Part shown: positions 44,181-52,033 of the stretch, one piece after another
Layout: every line of letters starts with the position of its first letter
Position numbering within the stretch: position 1 is the first letter of the stretch
From: Neptunomonas marina
GTDB taxonomy: Bacteria > Pseudomonadota > Gammaproteobacteria > Pseudomonadales > Balneatricaceae
Assembly: GCF_004005935.1 (NCBI RefSeq)
Contig: NZ_SACQ01000008.1
Location: 84,068-148,067 of the forward strand
Direction of reading: 5' to 3'
DNA length: 64,000 bases
Translations under genes and position numbers: made by a program
Notes under the pieces: model-generated
Told to the model about the DNA's origin: nothing
Database searches by the model: none
Seen by the model: the letters and a program-made list of their open reading frames with translations, nothing else

Positions 44181-44474
44181 TTACAGTGTTGCTTCGCTGG
44201 ATACGCTCGGTACATCAAGACCGTAAGAAGCAACCAGTACCGCACCCTGTGCATTCGCATCAGCAACACGCGTCTCAGATGCTAGATGCGCTTCTTTAGA
44301 ATTACCTAGTTCAGACAATGGGTTAGCGGTGTTAAAGCCGGTTGCCGTGCTGCTGTGGCCCACTGCAAGGTTTGCTTGCACTGAATTATCAGAGAACTGG
44401 CTGAGGTCGTTAGCAGCGAAGGCAGAAGAGCTAGCAAGTACGGCGAAAAGTGTAGAAGCGATAACTGTTTTCAT
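44181..44474 (-). CDS. Small exported protein B1, paralogue of A
   Basis: A 97-residue precursor with signal peptide MKTVIASTLFAVLASSSAFA (cut after 20) and a 77-residue mature chain starting ANDLSQFSDNS. It aligns with protein A over its whole length: NDLSQF, NSV..NLA, GF, PL, HL, VAS(Y/F)GL and the final EA(T/L)L are shared. The internal repeat is also visible (DLSQFSDNSVQANLA; PLSELGNSKEAHLA). It is identical to B2 and nearly identical to B3. No function is known to me. AAAGGATCATCACC before the ATG includes the ribosome site. Confidence 0.8.
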   Translation of the reverse strand: MKTVIASTLFAVLASSSAFAANDLSQFSDNSVQANLAVGHSSTATGFNTANPLSELGNSKEAHLASETRVADANAQGAVLVASYGLDVPSVSSEATL

Positions 44475-44562
44475 GGTGATGATCCTTTTAATCTGTTGTC
44501 AGCGGTGATGCGTGATCAGCGCCTTGAATGTCGTTTTGATGGGTGTAGATTAAAAGATCAAT

Positions 44563-44579
44563 CTGAAACGAAACTGAAA
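44563..44579 (-). promoter_or_regulatory. CTGAAA direct-repeat box of gene B1
   Basis: CTGAAACGAAACTGAAA on the + strand: two CTGAAA repeats 11 bases apart, as before gene A1. A TTAATCT -10-like sequence (minus strand) follows on the gene side. Confidence 0.6.
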
Positions 44580-44740
44580 GAAACTAGATTAATTCAAAGA
44601 AATACATATTTTTATTTTTTAAATTACGCCTTATAAAAATACAAAGTTACTTCTAACTATAACCCTTAGAAAAAAACAGCCGTACGTTAGAAAACAAACA
44701 GGCGCACTCCGGTTATATAGTGCTTTTTATTTTTCACACA

Positions 44741-44763
44741 AAAAAAAGGAGGCCAAGGCCTCC
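44741..44763 (-). terminator. Terminator of gene A2
   Basis: GGAGGCC and GGCCTCC form a stem with a TT loop on the minus strand, followed by seven or eight T residues. Confidence 0.88.
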
Positions 44764-44853
44764 TTCTGGTTTAAGCGACTTGCTCAAATCACGTGTCGAT
44801 CTCCCGTTCGTGCGTGATTCGTTATCGTGCTGGTTGGTTACAGCACTGATCGA

Positions 44854-45150
44854 TTACAACAAGGCTTCGTTAGAGTTGGCGGGTACTTCCAAACCAAACG
44901 ATGCCACGCTGCTATCAGCGTTGTACGTTGGCGCGCTGTCCACTTGAGCAGATAGGTGACCTTCTGTTGACGCACCCAGTTGTGTCAGTGGGCTGACTGC
45001 CGCTTCAAAACCTTGCTCTGTTGCGACGGTGTGTGCCGCGAGGTTGCTCTCAACCGAGTTTGCACCAAACTGGCTGAGGTCATTCACCGCAAACGCTGAC
45101 GTTGCGAAAAGAGCGGATGTGATGATGGCTGTGTTAAGTAGTGTTTTCAT
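44854..45150 (-). CDS. Small exported protein A2
   Basis: A 98-residue precursor differing from A1 only at two residues in the middle (LTQLGAS instead of LTAFGAS). It has the same signal peptide, mature ends and internal repeat. Its 3' untranslated region differs from that of A1 and A3, so this copy is an older or separately evolved unit of the array. The role is unknown. Confidence 0.8.
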   Translation of the reverse strand: MKTLLNTAIITSALFATSAFAVNDLSQFGANSVESNLAAHTVATEQGFEAAVSPLTQLGASTEGHLSAQVDSAPTYNADSSVASFGLEVPANSNEALL

Positions 45151-45239
45151 GATCGTTTACCTTTTTTGATTCTGTCGGTGGCTCACCTGGTGGGTGGCCT
45201 TCATAGCTTGTTTCGATGGGTTAAATGTATATGACGAAT

Positions 45240-45266
45240 CTGAAATGAAACTGAAAAAACCTGAAA
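45240..45266 (-). promoter_or_regulatory. CTGAAA direct-repeat box of gene A2
   Basis: Three CTGAAA repeats begin at 45240, 45251 and 45261 on the + strand, with spacings of 11 and 10 bases. Confidence 0.6.
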
Positions 45267-45409
45267 ACTCTTATTTATTTTTAGATAAAATACGCAGAAA
45301 AATCCGATTAAACCTCTTGTTAAAACCTTTTAAACCTAAGGTTATAAACAGAGAAAAACCGTAGTTCCCTTATCTTTTTATCAATGTAAAAAACGTAAAT
45401 AGCAGCCAT

Positions 45410-45433
45410 AAAAAAAGGGAGCCGAAGCTCCCA
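45410..45433 (-). terminator. Terminator of gene B2
   Basis: GGGAGC/GCTCCC stem with a TTCG loop on the minus strand and a run of seven T residues. Confidence 0.9.
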
Positions 45434-45493
45434 ACGTGTGTACTGTAAACCTGAGGATGGCAGGGATGGAACAGTGATGAAAAAAGCGGGGTA

Positions 45494-45787
45494 TTACAGT
45501 GTCGCTTCGCTGGATACGCTCGGTACATCAAGGCCGTAAGAGGCAACCAGTACCGCACCCTGTGCATTCGCATCGGCAACACGTGTCTCAGATGCTAGAT
45601 GCGCTTCTTTAGAATTACCTAGCTCAGACAATGGGTTAGCCGTGTTAAAGCCGGTTGCTGTGCTGCTATGGCCCACTGCAAGGTTTGCTTGCACTGAATT
45701 ATCAGAGAACTGGCTAAGATCGTTAGCAGCGAAGGCAGAAGAGCTAGCAAGTACGGCGAAAAGTGTAGAAGCGATAACTGTTTTCAT
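45494..45787 (-). CDS. Small exported protein B2
   Basis: A 97-residue precursor identical in protein sequence to B1, while several synonymous positions differ. That pattern shows the protein is kept by selection or gene conversion. It is the right-hand end of the A-B-A-B array and borders the exoD-like gene. Confidence 0.8.
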   Translation of the reverse strand: MKTVIASTLFAVLASSSAFAANDLSQFSDNSVQANLAVGHSSTATGFNTANPLSELGNSKEAHLASETRVADANAQGAVLVASYGLDVPSVSSEATL

Positions 45788-45875
45788 GGTGATGATCCCT
45801 TTAATCTGTTGTCGGCGGTGATACGTGATCAGCGCCTTGAATGTCGTTTTGATGGGTGTAGATTAAAAGATCAAT

Positions 45876-45892
45876 CTGAAATGAAACTGAAA
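45876..45892 (-). promoter_or_regulatory. CTGAAA direct-repeat box of gene B2
   Basis: CTGAAATGAAACTGAAA on the + strand: two repeats 11 bases apart. It lies just before the end of the exoD-like gene. Confidence 0.6.
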
Positions 45893-45909
45893 ACTATCTA
45901 TTTATTTAT

Positions 45910-46485
45910 CTAGATAGAAACTTGAGTTAATACTAAGTAAATACTTCCAGCTGAAAACGTACAACCTGCGATAACAACGACGCCATCATTTGTGGTAATG
46001 CCTACCGCTGTAAATAAAACTGCTAAAGCAGGTAATGCTGCTAAAAAAGGAACGAGTTCTAAAGGGATCATTAACAAACCCGTGATCCCACATGCAAAAG
46101 CGATGGCGCGCTTAGACCACTGCTGTGTCATAAATTTGAGTCGCGGTTTAAATATCTTATCCAAGCGTTGTGCGAAGGGACGGGCGTAGTTCACACCTTT
46201 GAGAAAACGGTCTCGACTCAGGGTGATTGAGGTTAAGCGTTTCGGTAGCCATGGCGATGGATCCCCCATGACTCCCTGAATCGCTATCAAAAAAATCGTG
46301 ATTCCACATAGACTCGGAACACCAGGTACAGCAGAGGTGGGTAAAATACCAATCAGGGCCGGTACGATGAGCATCGCGCCGAGCCCTCGGCTCTCCAACT
46401 GTTTGACCAGTTCACCAATTGACGTATCGTCGCCCTCGGTGTCGTCTACCAGCTTTTCCAAAAGATCAGTTAAGCCGTTTCTCAC
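45910..46485 (-). CDS. exoD: ExoD-family membrane protein
   Basis: A 191-residue membrane protein of the ExoD (exopolysaccharide synthesis) family, with the typical start region (VRNGLTDLLEKLVDDTEGDDTSIGELVKQLESRGLGAMLIVPALIGILP), the VPSLCGITIFLIAIQ helix and GVNYARPFAQRLDKIFKPR. The GTG at 46485 is preferred because AAGGGGG stands six bases before it. An upstream GTG (46518) has no such site. The family is widespread and of unclear function. It stands alone between the small-protein array and qhpG. Confidence 0.83.
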   Translation of the reverse strand: MRNGLTDLLEKLVDDTEGDDTSIGELVKQLESRGLGAMLIVPALIGILPTSAVPGVPSLCGITIFLIAIQGVMGDPSPWLPKRLTSITLSRDRFLKGVNYARPFAQRLDKIFKPRLKFMTQQWSKRAIAFACGITGLLMIPLELVPFLAALPALAVLFTAVGITTNDGVVVIAGCTFSAGSIYLVLTQVSI

Positions 46486-46647
46486 AATATCCCCCTTGTA
46501 CCTGCATACCAAACTCACGTTAGCGTTAAGTCACACGTACAAAAGGAAAAGCAAAATACATACCATACAAAAGAGGGCTTCACGCCCAATTTTCAGAGAC
46601 GTTGCCTGTAGCATTTACAACATCTGCTGTAATTAGTTCGCAGCGCT

Positions 46648-47973
46648 CTATTCAGTAACCCAACCGTTTTGACTCGCCCAAAGTGCCCACTGGGCCGCAG
46701 CCTTGGCTGGCATCCCCAGTACTCGTGTAAAGCAGGCCTCAGAGCTTTCGTGAGACTTACGCTGCGCTAAGGCTTTTGCAATGGGTGCAAGTGGCTGACC
46801 ATTGAGGTGCCATATTCCCAGTGGCTGATCATTGGTGGTCACCACTTCAGCAAGCTCTATAAAGCCCCCTTTAACCACCGGCATCATCACGACCTCAATG
46901 GAGCTTGGGTCTGCTATTTGGTGCAGCGGTGCTGTATCGGGCCAGCAGGCTCGCTGTTGCCAAAACGGCTGTGTCGGCCATTGCGCTTCCAATGCATAGA
47001 AGTCGCGGCCAATGCGAGCAAAGCGATGAAACAGGTGATCAACTCGCTGCTGATAGAACTGTTGCGCCAGAGCTGCATTCTCGGGCTTGTTAATCAAGGT
47101 ATTGATCACGGCAGGAGCCTGTAAAGCACTGGATAGCGATTGAAAAATACCGTTACCCGAGAGCGGATCAACCGCCATGGCAGCATCACCCACACGAATC
47201 CAGCGCTCACCAACCGCTTGTTCGCAAAGAATGGGGGTACTGGTTCGCGCATGAAGCTCGCCAGTCGGTTCAGCGTCTTGGGTAAAGTGTTGAGCCTGCG
47301 GCAAGGAGAGTAGAATCTGATTACAGTGCGCCACTAGAAGTGACTTTTCCGGCAGCGTTTTGCTCGCCACATCAAAGGTTAATTGCAGATAGCGGGTCCC
47401 ATCTGCACCTGCAGCCATCCATGCCCATCCTTCTGTAAAGCTAGCTGCAGCCGAGCAAGGCGCAATAGGAGCACCCTGCCAATACTGCAGCAACGAGACG
47501 GTTTCTGGGCCGCGCTTACGAGGCAAACTGGCGCTTGGAGCACTACGCCCGCGAGCCTCAACCAGAAAAGAGGTCGTAAGCGGCTCAGATTGCCCTTTCA
47601 GGTAAACATCAAAGCCATGGTTATGCTCTTCAACTTTACTAACGCGCCCTGTGATCACTCGGATACTAGCGGCTTGCAAGTCTTGAAGAATTCCAGCATC
47701 TAGCTGCTCACGATCGACCAGACGCTCGGTATTCGCTGTCGCGGCCGTGCCATTCCAGCTCGCCATACGTGGTGTGGGCGCAGGCAGCGCTTCAAGCGCA
47801 TAACGAAAACCGACATTGCGCAAACCTTCGACAACGCGCTCAGACACGCCTTCCATCGCCCGAAATGGCCGCGGGGTCGCCACCACCGCAACCGTGAAGC
47901 CTAACTTGGCCAACCCTAGCGCAACGGCACCGCCTGCGGGCCCACCTCCCAACACCAGAATAGGATCTGTCAT
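46648..47973 (-). CDS. qhpG: FAD-dependent monooxygenase QhpG
   Basis: A 441-residue flavoprotein of the tryptophan-halogenase/p-hydroxybenzoate-hydroxylase-like group. It has the N-terminal FAD motif (ILVLGGGPAGGAVALGLAKLGF) and a second FAD motif near RIRVGDAAMAVDPLSGNGIFQSLSSAL (read here as ERWIRVGDAAMAVDP). In the QHNDH pathway this enzyme hydroxylates the gamma-subunit tryptophan toward CTQ. Its ATG overlaps the qhpE stop (ATGA), so translation is coupled. It is present once for two QHNDH copies. Confidence 0.9.
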   Translation of the reverse strand: MTDPILVLGGGPAGGAVALGLAKLGFTVAVVATPRPFRAMEGVSERVVEGLRNVGFRYALEALPAPTPRMASWNGTAATANTERLVDREQLDAGILQDLQAASIRVITGRVSKVEEHNHGFDVYLKGQSEPLTTSFLVEARGRSAPSASLPRKRGPETVSLLQYWQGAPIAPCSAAASFTEGWAWMAAGADGTRYLQLTFDVASKTLPEKSLLVAHCNQILLSLPQAQHFTQDAEPTGELHARTSTPILCEQAVGERWIRVGDAAMAVDPLSGNGIFQSLSSALQAPAVINTLINKPENAALAQQFYQQRVDHLFHRFARIGRDFYALEAQWPTQPFWQQRACWPDTAPLHQIADPSSIEVVMMPVVKGGFIELAEVVTTNDQPLGIWHLNGQPLAPIAKALAQRKSHESSEACFTRVLGMPAKAAAQWALWASQNGWVTE

Positions 47974-48677
47974 GCTTGCTCTCCGTCTGCTTGCTGCCAT
48001 GGCAGCACCTCTGCGCCTTGATAGGTGGCAGCATCACACAACCATCGCGTGAGCGCCTCAAGATCATGCTGAGGGTGCTCCATTAAGTGCTGGGCTATAA
48101 ACCCAGTTAGGTAAGCTGTCGCAGCGCTGGCCCCCACAACGCCATTCTCCCCTTTTACATGCGCGCCAAAGTCAGCTAAACGCGTTTGCAACCGGGAAAA
48201 CTCATCTGGCTGACAGCGCGCATCGCCTGTCATACGCAGCACGCCTTCGTACGCGGCGGGAAAAACGGGTTCTCCCCGTGCCGGTGTAGAGGCCACCAAG
48301 ATCACGCCCTTTCGTCGTGCTCGATCACACGCTAGCTTCAGAACATCGCGATCTTGGCGCAACCCTAAACTCAGGTTGATTACATCAACCTGCTCATCAA
48401 CGAGCCAGTCAATGCTCGCCGCTACCTGTGCTGCTGTTGTCGTTAAGCGCTCGCGAAATATCTGCGCCACCACAAATTCCGCATCAGGTGCGCAGTGGCC
48501 AATAATACCTAATAGAGCAGAGCCATGGCCGAGCTGATCCGCCATCGGTGCCACCTGTTCAACGCCACCATCGCGAAAGACAAAACTCGCCTGCGCGACA
48601 ACCCGCTGATTAACGTCTAAAAACGCAGAACGGCTAAAACCGCACCCGCTATCCACCATTCCAACCTTAACTGGCAC
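47970..48677 (-). CDS. qhpE: Subtilisin-like leader protease QhpE
   Basis: A compact cytoplasmic subtilase of 235 residues that removes the leader from the crosslinked gamma subunit. The catalytic triad is visible: Asp9 in GMVDSG, His51 in LGHGSALLG and Ser184 in GASAATAYLTG. The oxyanion region near DVINLSLGL is intact. I take the GTG at 48677 as start, since GGGAG is close and the D motif then begins at residue 9 as in relatives; a longer reading from 48716 would overlap qhpF by 50 bases. It overlaps qhpF by 11 bases and qhpG by 4. Confidence 0.88.
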   Translation of the reverse strand: MPVKVGMVDSGCGFSRSAFLDVNQRVVAQASFVFRDGGVEQVAPMADQLGHGSALLGIIGHCAPDAEFVVAQIFRERLTTTAAQVAASIDWLVDEQVDVINLSLGLRQDRDVLKLACDRARRKGVILVASTPARGEPVFPAAYEGVLRMTGDARCQPDEFSRLQTRLADFGAHVKGENGVVGASAATAYLTGFIAQHLMEHPQHDLEALTRWLCDAATYQGAEVLPWQQADGEQA

Positions 48678-50415
48678 CCTGCACTCCCGTTGTATCTGTG
48701 TGACGCGGTAGATCATCTAGCAGTTGCTGTTCATGCAGCAGGAGACGCTCATCAACGTCCACCAGTGTTGAGGCACGATGGCTAATGACAATGCGCGTTG
48801 TGCCACTGAAAAGCCGATTCACATTGGTGATCACTTCACGTTCAGTCGCTTCATCCACCGCCGACGTGGCCTCATCTAAGATAAGGATCGATGGCTGCTG
48901 CAGCAGCGCTCTGGCGATGGCAACACGCTGCTTTTGGCCGCCCGATAGCTGGCTGCCCCGCTCGCCAATCGGTGTTTCGATCCCTTGCGGTAGCGTGGCC
49001 ACCCAGTCAGTTAGCTGTGCCATCTCGATTGCGTGGAGCAATTGCTCTTGAGTTGCCGAGGGCGCAGCATAGCGAATATTGTCGGCTAGTGAGCCGCGAA
49101 ATAGTGTCACTTCTTGGCTTACAACCGCGATATGTTGGCGTAACTGATCCAGCGGAATATGACGCAGCTCGACACCATCTAGCAAAATCCGCCCCTGCGA
49201 CGGATCGTAATAGCGCAGCAGCAAATCAATCACAGTTGATTTTCCAACACCCGATGGGCCGATCAAAGCCGTGCTGCGACCAGCGCTAAAGCGAGCATTT
49301 GCTTGCGATAAGATGGGCCGGTCTGCTTGGTAACCGAATGTCACTTGTTCAAAAACAATATCCCCCTGCACATGCTCAGGCAGTGTGACCGGCTGCTCCG
49401 GCAAGCTGACCTCTGGTGTTGCGCGGCGCAGCTCCATGACTCGGTCTAGACTTACCGACATCCGCTGAATCGCAACGTAAAGCCCCAAGAGACTTTGCAC
49501 AGGGCCCGTCGCCATCCCCAAATAGGTTGAGAACGCGATAAGCGAACCAAGCTGCCACTGCCCCTGAATAACCCAGTAGCCGCCGATTAAAAATGCAGCG
49601 GCGCGGGTTAAAGAGGTCAATGTCGAGGGGATCGCTTGCGTAAAAAACTCCACAACTTGAAGATTGAGAAGCTCGCCGAGGTAACGATCACTTAAGCCGT
49701 TGAGCTTGTTCGCTTCACGTTTCTCTTGTGCAGAGGCTTGAATAAACTTCATGGCAGGCAGCGTTTCCACCAAAAAGGAGCTAAGATCAGCGGAGCGCTC
49801 ACGCATAATGCGGGTTTGGCGCTCTACTTTACGCCGCATCCAGCGCAACCAAAGTACCTCTAATGGGATCAGCACCAGCACCAACAGTGAGAGCTGCCAC
49901 GAGAGTGACACCAGCAATACCAATGCACCAACTAAGCCCAAAACACTGCTAAACGCAGAGAACAGACTATCCACCGCAAACCGTTGAATCTGAGAAACAT
50001 CGCCATCTAAGCGCGAGAGAATATCGCCGATACGACGTCCGCCAAAAAAGCGTGGCGATAGTGTTTGTAGGTGGCAATACAGATGTTCACGCAGCGCAAA
50101 CAGGATGCGTCCTGAGAGCTGAGTGTGCAGATAGCGATTCACACCCGACAGTATCGTACTCAGTATGCCCACCCCGATCATGGCGCCAGCCATCACCAGT
50201 AACAAATTGTAATCACCCGCGAGCAAGGCATCATCGATCAACATTTTGGTCAACCAAGGCTGTAGCAGCACAAAGGCTGAGCCGAGCATTGATAATCCCA
50301 ATAGACCGATAATGGCGCGCCGATGGGGCCGAATAAAGGTATATAGCCAGCGGAACGCCTGCTCTAATTTCGCAGGATCTTTTCCGTCAACCGCTGCTGC
50401 TAACCACTTAACCAT
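48667..50415 (-). CDS. qhpF: ABC exporter QhpF for the gamma subunit
   Basis: A 582-residue half-transporter: six membrane helices (RAIIGLLGLSMLGSAFVLLQPW onward) and an ATPase domain with Walker A GPSGVGKST, signature LSGGQKQRVAIARALL and Walker B ILILDEATSAVD. It is assigned to QHNDH biogenesis because qhpE and qhpG follow with overlapping ends and the amine dehydrogenase genes flank it. It is expected to move the processed gamma subunit across the inner membrane. A similar protein outside this context would be called a multidrug exporter of the MsbA type. Confidence 0.9.
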   Translation of the reverse strand: MVKWLAAAVDGKDPAKLEQAFRWLYTFIRPHRRAIIGLLGLSMLGSAFVLLQPWLTKMLIDDALLAGDYNLLLVMAGAMIGVGILSTILSGVNRYLHTQLSGRILFALREHLYCHLQTLSPRFFGGRRIGDILSRLDGDVSQIQRFAVDSLFSAFSSVLGLVGALVLLVSLSWQLSLLVLVLIPLEVLWLRWMRRKVERQTRIMRERSADLSSFLVETLPAMKFIQASAQEKREANKLNGLSDRYLGELLNLQVVEFFTQAIPSTLTSLTRAAAFLIGGYWVIQGQWQLGSLIAFSTYLGMATGPVQSLLGLYVAIQRMSVSLDRVMELRRATPEVSLPEQPVTLPEHVQGDIVFEQVTFGYQADRPILSQANARFSAGRSTALIGPSGVGKSTVIDLLLRYYDPSQGRILLDGVELRHIPLDQLRQHIAVVSQEVTLFRGSLADNIRYAAPSATQEQLLHAIEMAQLTDWVATLPQGIETPIGERGSQLSGGQKQRVAIARALLQQPSILILDEATSAVDEATEREVITNVNRLFSGTTRIVISHRASTLVDVDERLLLHEQQLLDDLPRHTDTTGVQGAS

Positions 50416-50505
50416 TTGAACGCCTTATTATTTTTTCTTTTTTATAGCAGCCGCCAAGAGCAACCACCAGCGCTTTAGTGCCAATCTATCACCTTGGAGA
50501 AACGC

Positions 50506-50537
50506 AAAAAGGGCTATCCAAGACAGCCCTTTTTTTC
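50506..50537. terminator. Bidirectional terminator between qhpF and the second QHNDH operon
   Basis: AAAAAGGGCT (50506-50515) and AGCCCTTTTTTT (50525-50536) form a stem with A and T runs on either side, so it can end the minus-strand qhpADCB transcript. Confidence 0.85.
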
Positions 50538-50561
50538 ACCGATATCTACTGTTGAGCCTGA

Positions 50562-51695
50562 TTAGTGCAGTTTAACAACTCGCAGGTCCGCAGAAGACAT
50601 ATCGCCAGTTAGCTGGATGGAAGCGATCTTCTCCAGCGTATCAGGGTTATGTACTGAGATATCGCTAGATGCACCGCCGATGTAGATCGTGCGGTTGCTG
50701 TCCATGTTGATGCTGTAGAACGTGTGATCCAGATCCACTGCCGCAACGGTCTCTTTCTTGCTGATATCGTGCTTCGATAGCTGGTTAAATGCGCCGTACA
50801 AAATATCTTTGTTAAGCGGATCAGTAATCCAGTTGAAGACGATAAACTCAAACGGCACCGTTTCAGTCTCTTCTACTTCACCCGATGCCAGATCGATGCG
50901 GTTCATACCCCACCAGAACTCAGCTTTCTCCATATCCCCAGGTGCGCCGTTCCACTTAATCGTGAAGTACGGCATGATGTATTCACCCACGTGCTCACCT
51001 TGGTTGAACATCGCGAAGGCATCAGGTGGAACCCAGCTGCCCGCACGATTCCAGTTCTGGATTTTGCTCAACATTTTCACTTCGCCCGTGTTCGGGTTGA
51101 TCGCAGTCAGATCTGCGCCGCCCAAGACGATACGACCATCGCCCATGACAGCGATTTTAGTGATACGGCGATCCACAGGATACGTGCGTAGCGGCTTAGC
51201 ATTGAGGCCAGCTGCCGTGTCATAAACCGCTAAGCGCGGCTGCAGAACATCGTAGCGATCATTCAGCTTACGCGTTGGGTTTTGCACGGTGTATAGCTCT
51301 TTACCATCGTTACTCACCGCCAACGAGACAAAGGTTTTTACACGCTCGCCATTGATTGACTGGTTTGCTGCAAACACGATGTCGCAGTTGCGAATATCAA
51401 AACCCACCACCTTCTCAGTACCGGCGGTTAACACGTACGCAATACGTCCATCGGGTGAGCTAGCAATTGAGCCGCTACCAAAGGTGCCCGGCACATCACA
51501 GCTACGCACCACATCCTTTGTTTCTGTATCAATGATATGCAGTTGGTTCGGGCGCGTTACCGTCAGTACATATTCGTGACCACCCGCTTTCATACCCTGC
51601 TCAGCCATGGGGTTAGCCGCACAACCGGTTAACAAGGCCGCACCGCTGGCAGCACCCATTAGCGCAACCGCTTTAAACAATCGAGAAAAAGTCAT
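50562..51695 (-). CDS. qhpB: Quinohemoprotein amine dehydrogenase beta subunit, copy 2 (predicted lipoprotein)
   Basis: A 377-residue beta-propeller subunit like copy 1 (EYVLTVTRPNQLHIIDTETKDVVRSCDVPG; KELYTVQNPTRKLNDRYDVLQPRLAVYDTAAGLNAKPLRTYP; RTIYIGGASSDISVHNPDTLEKI). Unlike copy 1, its signal peptide ends in the lipobox LTGC (Cys25) with Ala at +2. The subunit may therefore be lipid-anchored, most likely to the outer membrane, which would tether this enzyme. GGAGG lies five bases before the ATG. It is the last gene of operon 2, just after qhpC. Confidence 0.92.
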   Translation of the reverse strand: MTFSRLFKAVALMGAASGAALLTGCAANPMAEQGMKAGGHEYVLTVTRPNQLHIIDTETKDVVRSCDVPGTFGSGSIASSPDGRIAYVLTAGTEKVVGFDIRNCDIVFAANQSINGERVKTFVSLAVSNDGKELYTVQNPTRKLNDRYDVLQPRLAVYDTAAGLNAKPLRTYPVDRRITKIAVMGDGRIVLGGADLTAINPNTGEVKMLSKIQNWNRAGSWVPPDAFAMFNQGEHVGEYIMPYFTIKWNGAPGDMEKAEFWWGMNRIDLASGEVEETETVPFEFIVFNWITDPLNKDILYGAFNQLSKHDISKKETVAAVDLDHTFYSINMDSNRTIYIGGASSDISVHNPDTLEKIASIQLTGDMSSADLRVVKLH

Positions 51696-51706
51696 CTGCG
51701 CCTCCG

Positions 51707-52033
51707 TTACTGGTCGTTCTCTGGGAAGATGCCGTCAAGCTTGCGCCAATCTTCATTCGCTTTCGCCACATCTTGTGACCACTCTGGATAGTTGCTCATG
51801 GTGTCAGGCACCTGAGCTGGCCACCAGCACGCATCTGCACAACCGTAAAGGTCCGACTCCATCGGCTGACACAAGGAACCGAGCCCGCCAAATGGATCAA
51901 CTTCCCAGCCGGGATCATTCGTGGAGGTACAGCCCACCACAGATTGCATCGCGACCACCTCTTCAACCTCATTCTGAGAGGTTGCTTGGTCGAGCATTTT
52001 TGCTTTCTTGTTAAAAGACTTTAGATGTTTCAT
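51707..52033 (-). CDS. qhpC: Quinohemoprotein amine dehydrogenase gamma subunit, copy 2
   Basis: The 108-residue gamma precursor. Every crosslink residue is spaced as in the known enzyme: C35-E44, C55-D61 and C69-D77 for thioethers, C65 with W71 for CTQ. The leader (about 28 residues, ending near EEVVA) differs from that of copy 1 in its first half but keeps EEVVAMQS, a likely recognition and cut region. The ATG directly follows the qhpD stop and has AAGGAG upstream. Confidence 0.96.
   Translation of the reverse strand: MKHLKSFNKKAKMLDQATSQNEVEEVVAMQSVVGCTSTNDPGWEVDPFGGLGSLCQPMESDLYGCADACWWPAQVPDTMSNYPEWSQDVAKANEDWRKLDGIFPENDQ

Larger units (their letters stand above)
43415..44775. repeat. 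1361-base A-B repeat block, copy 1
   Basis: The stretch from AGGCATAAAAAAAGG to TGGTTTAAG recurs nearly unchanged at 62518-63878, with the same total length. It spans gene A with its terminator, gene B with its terminator, and the terminator of the next A gene. No transposase or terminal inverted repeat is seen. Confidence 0.85.
44475..44853. other. B1-A2 spacer
   Basis: The 379-base gap holds the B1 promoter box at 44563-44579, the A2 terminator at 44741-44763 and A/T-rich sequence without a gene. Confidence 0.6.
45151..45493. other. A2-B2 spacer
   Basis: The 343-base gap holds the A2 promoter box (45240-45266) and the B2 terminator (45410-45433), with no gene. Confidence 0.6.

Noticed and set aside
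43415..45892. Tandem repeats considered as a CRISPR array or insertion sequence
   Set aside because: Units are gene-sized with signal peptides, promoters and terminators; no short regular repeats, cas genes, transposase or terminal inverted repeats are present.
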